From positions 1-23,862 of the forward strand of contig CAZQEN010000082.1 in the NCBI GenBank assembly GCA_964591605.1: DNA of 23,862 nt, in the 5' to 3' direction. This document shows positions 17,845 through 23,862 of the stretch, piece after piece. Position 1 is the stretch's first letter. Each line of letters opens with the position of its first letter. The position numbers were made by a program, and so were the translations under genes. Source of the DNA: CAYLLT01 sp964591605 (lineage in GTDB: Bacteria; Planctomycetota; Phycisphaerae; UBA1845; PWPN01). The notes below the pieces were generated by a model. The model saw only the letters and a list, made by a program, of their open reading frames with translations, did not search any database and was not told where the DNA came from.

Positions 17845-20553
17845 ATGCAAAGGGAGAAACCGGTGATGAGGATGGACGTGTCGGAGGCCGGATGGCCGAT
17901 GCCGGCCGGGGTGCTTTCATGCCTCACTGTTCACGTCTCCCGCCCGGCGTCTCCGCTTCGCCTGGCCCTGGTCTGCGGACTCCTGCTCTTGGCCTCGAAC
18001 GCCGCCGGAGCTGCCGTGACGCTGCTCGGCGTGCAGTACCAGCAGGACGAGCTGTTTCCCGAATACAACTGCATCTGGCACGACAGCAACTACCCGACTT
18101 CGTGCTCGGGCACCTACCTGGGCGGCAACGTCCACGTTTACCTGAAGAATACGGGCGCATCGTCGGTCAGTATCACCGACGTGACGCTGGCAGGTTACAG
18201 CCTGACCACCATCCTGCCGGTCAGCACGACGGCCCACAACGCCAACAGCATCTGGTTTTACTGGGACAATCCGCCGCAGAACATCATCGACGCGGGAATC
18301 CCTGTCTGGTTCAAGGGCGATCCGAAGACGGTCCCCGCGGGCGGTGTCGCCCAGGCCGTCATCCGGCTTCGCTTTCCGCCGACCACGCCCACGGTCAGCG
18401 TCGGCGTCATCACTTCGGGCGGCACGATCAACACGACCATTCCGATCAGTGCGACTGCGCCACAGCTCGCCAACGTCGGCTTCTCGCAGGACCGAACGAA
18501 GGTGTACCTGCACTGGCGGCGTCCGGTCGGTTGCTGCGGCAGTACCGGCGCGGCCCCGACCACGATTCTGATGGACGGCGTCGATGTCACGTCCAGCGCG
18601 GTCAGCGGGGGTGATGCATCCGTGAACTTCGCCGAATCGGTGCTGACGCTGGCGGCGCCGCTGCCGTACCTGTCGTACCATGTCTTCCAGGGCGTCTACT
18701 CTGATGGCAAGACGGCGACGGCGTCACTGAGGGCCTGGTCGCACCCGTTCCTGCACTGCTCGTGGGGCGTCTTCCCCTGTGCCGACAACGACATGGCCTG
18801 CGGCAAGCAGTTCATCGATGATTCGTTGAACCGCGGGCTCAATGGCGTTCAGAACCAGTTCGGCGGGGGGGTAGGAGACTATCTGTCATCCGGCGCGGGC
18901 GAGGCCTACACGATCTCGCGCGGCTACGGGCGAATCGTGTGGAACAAGAACACGGACAACAATCCTCCGCCCCTGCTGTCGTTCATCGACGACGAGGTGG
19001 ACGCGGAGGAGGACAACGTCGGCGACAATTTCTGCGGGTCGGGGCTGAAAATCCCCTGCGGCACGAGCCCCATGGGCATCCTGGGCCTGCGCTCGATCGC
19101 CACCGGCGAGGATTTCCGCAACACCTATCCGCAAACGCCCACCACGATCAACATGGACGGCACGTTCAAGCCGGAGAACTACTACGCGTACGGGCAGTTG
19201 GTCGACGTGCTGCAGGTTGATCCCTATTACCAGAAGCGGCTGAAGGATACCTACTGGTACTACCCCGAGCGGATCCCGCTTTACAACAAGGCGACCTACA
19301 ACTACGCGGTGGCCAAGGCGGTGACGCGGGCGGCCGAGCCCAATTCATCGCACGTGATCCTGCAATCGACCGAGTCGAAGGAGAACGTCAACGGCGTGGT
19401 CAAGGTGTGGCCGTTTGCGACGCCCCAGTGCAAGCGGATCGAGGCCTACTATACGCTGGCCGGAGGCGCGAAGGGGATCAGTTACTGGTGGTTCACGCCG
19501 ACGAGTGCCGTCGGCACCTCGAACGGGCTGGGTGCTCAGACTCCCGCGGCCCTGGCGGTGTGGAAGGAGATGGGACTGTACGGTAACGAGATCAAGACCA
19601 TCTCTCCCATCCTGGTCACCAGCCACCCGGTGGACATGACGCTCACGCCAAGCGCCAACGTCTGGGCGCGCGCGCTGGCCTCGGGCACCAGCACGATCAT
19701 CCTGCTGGCCGTGATCGACAGCTACTACAACGACGAGGCCGGTTTCCATTCGACGCCGGCCCTCAATGCGAACGTTGTCGCCGTCCTGCCCTCATGGATG
19801 ACTTCCCCGGCGCCCACCGCGTTTGAAATCCGCCCGAGCGGCCTCTACGACGTGACCACCTCGCTGGCCGGCAGCAACCTGACCGTGCAGCTCGGCACAC
19901 TCGACGTGACGAAGATGATCATCATCACGACCGACCCGACGCTGCGAGGGACGCTCCAGTCTCGCTATGTCAGCGAAGTCTGGCCCGGCATTTGTGCGTT
20001 TGCCCCCGAACACTGCGTCCCCCAGTCTTCACCGCCGAGCATCACCCAGCACCCGTCGAATCAGGTCGTCGAGATCGGTGCCGTCGGCACGTTCACCGTC
20101 TTTGCCAACGGCAGTAATCCCCTGGAGTACCAGTGGCAGAGGTGTGGGGCAGCGAATTGCCCCGCTCCGGTCGATCTGAGCGACGGCGGGCACTACTCGG
20201 GCGTGACGACCGCTACGCTGACCGTTTCGCCCGTGGACATCGGCGATGCGGGCCATTATCGCTGCGTGGTGACGAATGCGTACGGCACCGCCGCGTCGAA
20301 TGCCGCCGCCCTGACAGTGGTTTTGACCTCTATTCCCGGCGACTTCGACGGCGATCGAGATGTTGATCAGGCGGATTACGGGCACATGCAGGAGTGCCTC
20401 GACCCCGCATCAGGACCGGTGCTCGACCCTGACTGCGCCGACACCAATCTCAACCAGGACGGCGACGGCGACATCACCCAGGCCGACCTGCTCCTGTTCA
20501 TCAAGTGCATGAGCGGGCCGGGTGTCGAGGGTGACCCGAATTGTGCAGATTGA
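17845..20553 (+). CDS. Secreted glycosidase-like multidomain protein, paralogue 2, with Ig and dockerin modules
   Basis: The product is 902 residues and starts 12 bases after paralogue 1 stops. A GAGG lies seven bases before ATG 17845. In-frame ATGs at 17866 and 17899 are also possible and would shorten a long N-region before the signal core (LRLALVCGLLLLASNAAGA, about 38-56). The mature part begins AVTLLGVQYQQDELFPEYNC. The core carries FIDDEVDAEED (Glu384), VLQVDPYYQKR (Asp459), IPLYNKATYNYAV and CKRIEAYYTLAGGAKGISYW. A Cys pair in FCGSGLKIPCGTSPMG (397-412) is shared with paralogue 3 only. After the beta region comes one Ig-like domain (about 730-827) with a CGAANC insert, then directly a dockerin-like pair (DFDGDRDVDQADYGHMQEC and NLNQDGDGDITQADLLLF). 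It is the shortest architecture of the set. The enzymatic role is inferred from fold-like features, not from a recognised family. Confidence 0.85.
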   Translation: MQREKPVMRMDVSEAGWPMPAGVLSCLTVHVSRPASPLRLALVCGLLLLASNAAGAAVTLLGVQYQQDELFPEYNCIWHDSNYPTSCSGTYLGGNVHVYLKNTGASSVSITDVTLAGYSLTTILPVSTTAHNANSIWFYWDNPPQNIIDAGIPVWFKGDPKTVPAGGVAQAVIRLRFPPTTPTVSVGVITSGGTINTTIPISATAPQLANVGFSQDRTKVYLHWRRPVGCCGSTGAAPTTILMDGVDVTSSAVSGGDASVNFAESVLTLAAPLPYLSYHVFQGVYSDGKTATASLRAWSHPFLHCSWGVFPCADNDMACGKQFIDDSLNRGLNGVQNQFGGGVGDYLSSGAGEAYTISRGYGRIVWNKNTDNNPPPLLSFIDDEVDAEEDNVGDNFCGSGLKIPCGTSPMGILGLRSIATGEDFRNTYPQTPTTINMDGTFKPENYYAYGQLVDVLQVDPYYQKRLKDTYWYYPERIPLYNKATYNYAVAKAVTRAAEPNSSHVILQSTESKENVNGVVKVWPFATPQCKRIEAYYTLAGGAKGISYWWFTPTSAVGTSNGLGAQTPAALAVWKEMGLYGNEIKTISPILVTSHPVDMTLTPSANVWARALASGTSTIILLAVIDSYYNDEAGFHSTPALNANVVAVLPSWMTSPAPTAFEIRPSGLYDVTTSLAGSNLTVQLGTLDVTKMIIITTDPTLRGTLQSRYVSEVWPGICAFAPEHCVPQSSPPSITQHPSNQVVEIGAVGTFTVFANGSNPLEYQWQRCGAANCPAPVDLSDGGHYSGVTTATLTVSPVDIGDAGHYRCVVTNAYGTAASNAAALTVVLTSIPGDFDGDRDVDQADYGHMQECLDPASGPVLDPDCADTNLNQDGDGDITQADLLLFIKCMSGPGVEGDPNCAD

Positions 20554-20582
20554 CGAGCTGGATTCGAGCGGAGAAGTGACCG

Positions 20583-23500
20583 ATGTGCAGTGTGTTCAGA
20601 TCACCTCGACGCTGGGGAGCGGTTGTTGCGATCCTGATGGCCGGCAGCGTTCTGTGCGGCACCGCCGGTGCGGCGGTTACTCTGGTCGGCGTCCAGTATC
20701 AGCAGGATGACTGGTTTCCGGAGTTCAACTGCATCTGGAAAGACCGGTATTACCCCGACTCCTGCCCGGTCGGCACGGCCGTCGGCTGCAACATCCACGC
20801 CTACCTCAGGAACACCGGCGGCTCATCCGTGACCGTCAACAGCGTGAGCTTCCAGGGCTACAATCTGGGCACCGTGCTCAAGCTGAACGAGGGCGTGCAC
20901 GACGCCCGCAGCATCTACTTCTACTGGGACAATCCGCCTCAGGATATCCTCGATGCCGGCGAGCCGGTCTGGTACAAAGTCGATCCGTCCACGGGCATTC
21001 CGCCCGGCGGCGTGGCCCAGGTTGTGGTGCGTCTGCGTTTCGTCCCGCTGATCAGCCCGGTCAACCTGAGCATCGCCACCTCTGCCGGCACGGTCAACGC
21101 CGCGATCCCGATCGACGCCAACGCCCCGCAACTGGCGAGCGTCGGCTTCTCCCAGGACCGCATGAAAGTCTACCTCCACTGGCGACGCAGCCCGGTCGGC
21201 AGCGGTGGAGCGGCTCCCACGACGGTCCGGATGGACGACGTCGACGTGACCGCCAGCGCGGCGACGGTCGGCGATCCGGGCACCAACTACGCCGCCACCG
21301 TCCTGACGTTTCCGACCGCGCTCGATCCCATGTCCTACCATGTCTACCAGGGCGTCTACTCCGACGGCAAAAAGGCGACGGGTTCGCTGCGGACGTGGGT
21401 CAACAAGTTCATCCACAGCACCTACAACACGTTCGACCTGACCTCGAGCTACACGATCGCCGACTGGATCGAGGAGTCGTGGAACCACGGCATCAACAAC
21501 TGCCAGGTGAGCGTGGGGGGCGTCTCGGGTTACATGAGCACGGCGGCGGGGGCGGCCGACTGCACGGCCCGCGGCTACGGCTACACCACCGGCGACCCCA
21601 GCAAGTTCGACTCGCGCAATCTCGGCCCCGACATGTTCTTCATCAACGACGAGATCGACGCGGAAGAGTCGAACATGGAGCGCACGTTCTGCGGAACGGG
21701 GCTGCGGCTGCCGTGCGGCAAGAGCCCGATGGGGATTCTCGCCATGCGGACGATCGACGAGGGCGAGGCGCTGCGGGCGCTGCGCCCGCAGACGCCCACT
21801 TCGGTCAACATGAACGGGGCGTTCAAGCCGGAGAACTACTACGCCTACGGCCAGGCGGTGGACATCCTGCAAGTCGACCCCTACTACCAGCGGCGGCTCC
21901 AGGATGCCTACTGGCGCGATCAGAACGTCATCCCCGTCTACCGCAAGGCCACCTACATTTACGCCGTCTCGAAGGCGGTGGCGCGGGCGGCAGAGCCGAA
22001 TCCCTCCAACGTCATCCTCTACTCCTGCGCCTGGAGATGCCCCGATTCCGACGCCTGCGATCCCGAATATGTCGGGCAGGTCTGGCCCTACGCGGACCCC
22101 GAGACCAAGCGGATCGAGGTCTATTACGCGCTGGCCGCCGGCGCCAAGGGCCTGTGCTACTGGTGGCTCAACTCGGGCGGCTGGCCGGCCCACGGCCTGG
22201 CCGACCAGTCCACCCAGGCCGCCCGCGACCTCTGGAAGGAGATTGGCCTCTACGGCAACGAGATCAAGACCATCGCCCCGCAACTCGTCACCAGCCATCC
22301 CGTGGACATGACGCTGGCACCCAGCACGAATGTCTGGGCCCGGGCCCTGCTCTCCGGCACCAACACCATCATCCTCCTCGCGGTGAATGACGATTACTAC
22401 AACGACACCGCGGGGTTCCATCACAACCTCGTCCCCAATGCGAGCGTCGTCGTGACGTTGCCCGCATGGATGACCGCCTCGCCCGCCGCATTCGAAGTCC
22501 GGCCCAGCGGGATCTACGACGTCGCCGCGCAGCAGAACGGCAACCAGTTGACCGTCTCGCTGGGTACGCTCGATGTGACGCGCATGATCCTGATCACGGT
22601 GAACCCGCAGCTCCGCGCGAGCGTCCAGCAGCGTTACGAAGAGCTCGCCTGGCCCGGCGTCTGCTCGTTCGCGCCCGAACACTGCCTGCCGCAGAACAAT
22701 CCGCCGTCGATCACGCAGCACCCCGCCAACCAGACGGTGGACGAGGGCAGCGCCGCGACGTTCATCGTCTCCGCGGCCGGCACCAGTCCGCTGAGCTATC
22801 AGTGGCAAAAGTGCGGGGCGGCCAACTGCCCCAGTCCCGTTGACCTCAACGACGGCGGGCATTATTCCGGCGTTCATACGCCCGTATTGACCGTTTTCCC
22901 GGCCGACAGCGGCGACGTAGCGAGCTATCGCTGCGTTGTCACCAACGCGTACGGCAGCGCCACGTCCAGCACGGCCGCGCTCGCGCTGGCGGCCCCCGGC
23001 CCGCCCGCGATCACGCAGCATCCGTCGAACCAGGCGGTGACGCCCGGCGGTACGGCCGTGTTCACCGTGATCGCCGCGGGCACGGCGCCGCTTTCGTACC
23101 GCTGGCAGAAGAATCAGGCCGATCTGAACGACGGCGGGCATTATTCCGGTGCCACCACAGCCGCCCTGACGGTGTCGAATGCCGACAACAACGACGCGGC
23201 CGGCTACCGGTGCGTCGTCACCAACAACTACGGCAGCGATACCTCCAACGAGGCGTCGCTCACCGTCGCCGGCTGCACCACGCCCAATCTCGCCAACGGC
23301 AACTTTGAAGGCGGCAACGCCGGCGGCGTCGCGACCGGCTGGACAGCCTATTCCCGCCCCACGGTGCCCTCGTTCATCGCCTACACCATCCAGAACGCTG
23401 CACCTCCCGAAGGTCTCCAATACCAGCAGATCCAGTCATCCTACGTCGCCTCCGGCGGGGCGGGCGTCTATCAGGTCTTGACCGGCTGCACGATCGGCGC

Positions 23501-23862
23501 CACCTACCGCGTCCAGGGTTCCTTCCGCACGAACTCGGCCAGCGGCCGGGCCACCGTCAGGTGCGCCCCCGGTGGAAGCACTTCCTACGCCGATGCGATC
23601 GATCTGACGCCCGCTGCCTCCACCACCAGCAGCACCTGGGTCACCTTCAATGGCACCGTGACGGCCACCGCGTCATCGATCACGCTCTTCCTGGACTGCC
23701 AGACGTATGTGAACGTGACCGGAGACGGTAAGGCCGCGGCGTTCGACAACATCACGGTCACGTGCGTCGCCCCCGCCGGCCCGACCATCGCGCAGCACCC
23801 AAATGCCCAGAACGTCTGCCCCGCGGCGACGGCCCAGTTCACGGTTGCCGCCACCGGCACCG
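20583..23862 (+). CDS. Secreted glycosidase-like multidomain protein, paralogue 3, C-terminus beyond window
   Basis: From ATG 20583 the frame runs 1093 codons to the window edge without a stop. GGAG lies nine bases upstream and the previous gene ends 29 bases before. Signal peptide 1-30 (VVAILMAGSVLCGTAGA), then AVTLVGVQYQQDDWFPEFNC. The core carries MFFINDEIDAEES (Glu357), ILQVDPYYQRR (Asp432), the Cys pair FCGTGLRLPCGKSPMG and KRIEVYYALAAGAKGLCYWW. Over the 72-residue stretch beginning GLRLPCGKSP, a hand count gives 50 identities with paralogue 2. The tail has two Ig-like domains (about 708-802 and 808-896), a jelly-roll region (about 899-1062, NLANGNFEGG... AAAFDNITVTC) and the start of another Ig-like domain at the edge. 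A terminal dockerin is expected but lies outside. Function is inferred as extracellular glycan binding and possibly hydrolysis. Confidence 0.87.
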   Translation, partial: MCSVFRSPRRWGAVVAILMAGSVLCGTAGAAVTLVGVQYQQDDWFPEFNCIWKDRYYPDSCPVGTAVGCNIHAYLRNTGGSSVTVNSVSFQGYNLGTVLKLNEGVHDARSIYFYWDNPPQDILDAGEPVWYKVDPSTGIPPGGVAQVVVRLRFVPLISPVNLSIATSAGTVNAAIPIDANAPQLASVGFSQDRMKVYLHWRRSPVGSGGAAPTTVRMDDVDVTASAATVGDPGTNYAATVLTFPTALDPMSYHVYQGVYSDGKKATGSLRTWVNKFIHSTYNTFDLTSSYTIADWIEESWNHGINNCQVSVGGVSGYMSTAAGAADCTARGYGYTTGDPSKFDSRNLGPDMFFINDEIDAEESNMERTFCGTGLRLPCGKSPMGILAMRTIDEGEALRALRPQTPTSVNMNGAFKPENYYAYGQAVDILQVDPYYQRRLQDAYWRDQNVIPVYRKATYIYAVSKAVARAAEPNPSNVILYSCAWRCPDSDACDPEYVGQVWPYADPETKRIEVYYALAAGAKGLCYWWLNSGGWPAHGLADQSTQAARDLWKEIGLYGNEIKTIAPQLVTSHPVDMTLAPSTNVWARALLSGTNTIILLAVNDDYYNDTAGFHHNLVPNASVVVTLPAWMTASPAAFEVRPSGIYDVAAQQNGNQLTVSLGTLDVTRMILITVNPQLRASVQQRYEELAWPGVCSFAPEHCLPQNNPPSITQHPANQTVDEGSAATFIVSAAGTSPLSYQWQKCGAANCPSPVDLNDGGHYSGVHTPVLTVFPADSGDVASYRCVVTNAYGSATSSTAALALAAPGPPAITQHPSNQAVTPGGTAVFTVIAAGTAPLSYRWQKNQADLNDGGHYSGATTAALTVSNADNNDAAGYRCVVTNNYGSDTSNEASLTVAGCTTPNLANGNFEGGNAGGVATGWTAYSRPTVPSFIAYTIQNAAPPEGLQYQQIQSSYVASGGAGVYQVLTGCTIGATYRVQGSFRTNSASGRATVRCAPGGSTSYADAIDLTPAASTTSSTWVTFNGTVTATASSITLFLDCQTYVNVTGDGKAAAFDNITVTCVAPAGPTIAQHPNAQNVCPAATAQFTVAATGT
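22848..22870 (+). repeat. Direct repeat inside adjacent Ig-like domains, copy 1
   Basis: A 23-base stretch (starts AACGACGGCGGGC, ends ATTCCGG) coding for NDGGHYSG occurs identically here and at 23127-23149. The identity at third codon positions suggests recent duplication or conversion between the two Ig-like domains. Confidence 0.7.
23127..23149 (+). repeat. Direct repeat inside adjacent Ig-like domains, copy 2
   Basis: This is the second exact copy of the 23-base stretch at 22848-22870, 279 bases away, a spacing that matches one Ig-like domain of 93 residues. Confidence 0.7.

Noticed and set aside
20823..23420. An 865-codon open frame on the minus strand opposite paralogue 3
   Set aside because: It is Arg/Gly/Val-rich low-complexity sequence, has no family motif, and lies opposite a frame with a signal peptide and conserved domains. 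High GC content readily leaves such antisense frames open.

Overview
The window looks like a high-GC genome fragment of a planctomycete, probably Phycisphaerae or a related lineage. The evidence is four large secreted proteins ending in or carrying dockerin-type calcium loops (DFDxDGDxDxxDF pattern), Cys-rich modules of the GACC...C type, and a prepilin of the H-X9-DG kind that such genomes carry in many copies. This assignment rests on style of protein, not on a marker gene. No rRNA, tRNA, CRISPR array, insertion sequence or phage gene was seen.

Left part, minus strand (1-6268): three genes point left. The first transcribed is an exported YdjC/ChbG-type carbohydrate deacetylase (5183-6268). 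A prepilin-type protein follows (3446-4579), then a very long secreted dockerin protein (3235 down to the window edge, at least 1078 residues). The gaps between them are 603 and 210 bases, so they need not be one operon.

Middle (6465-10901): an exported alpha/beta hydrolase (plus strand), a multipass acetyltransferase-like membrane protein of the NagX/HGSNAT type (minus strand) and an ALDH7-type aldehyde dehydrogenase (plus strand). The deacetylase, esterase-like hydrolase and acetyltransferase share a theme of acyl groups on carbohydrates. The aldehyde dehydrogenase has no evident partner here. A large stem-loop follows it.

Right part, plus strand (11497 to the window end): four closely spaced genes that look like one operon, with gaps of 78, 12 and 29 bases. 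The first encodes a 796-residue secreted Cys-rich dockerin protein. The other three are tandem paralogues sharing a signal peptide, two N-terminal beta-type regions, a probable TIM-barrel glycosidase-like core with invariant DExD and DPYYQ motifs, a beta domain and an Ig-like domain. Their C-terminal tails differ (Ig, jelly-roll, FN3-like and dockerin modules). I do not recognise the core as a named family. This tandem set is the most interesting item in the window.

All coding calls come from reading the frames by eye. The gene at the left edge and the one at the right edge were translated by hand without meeting a stop, and both are cut by the window. Functions are by motif recall, without database searches.
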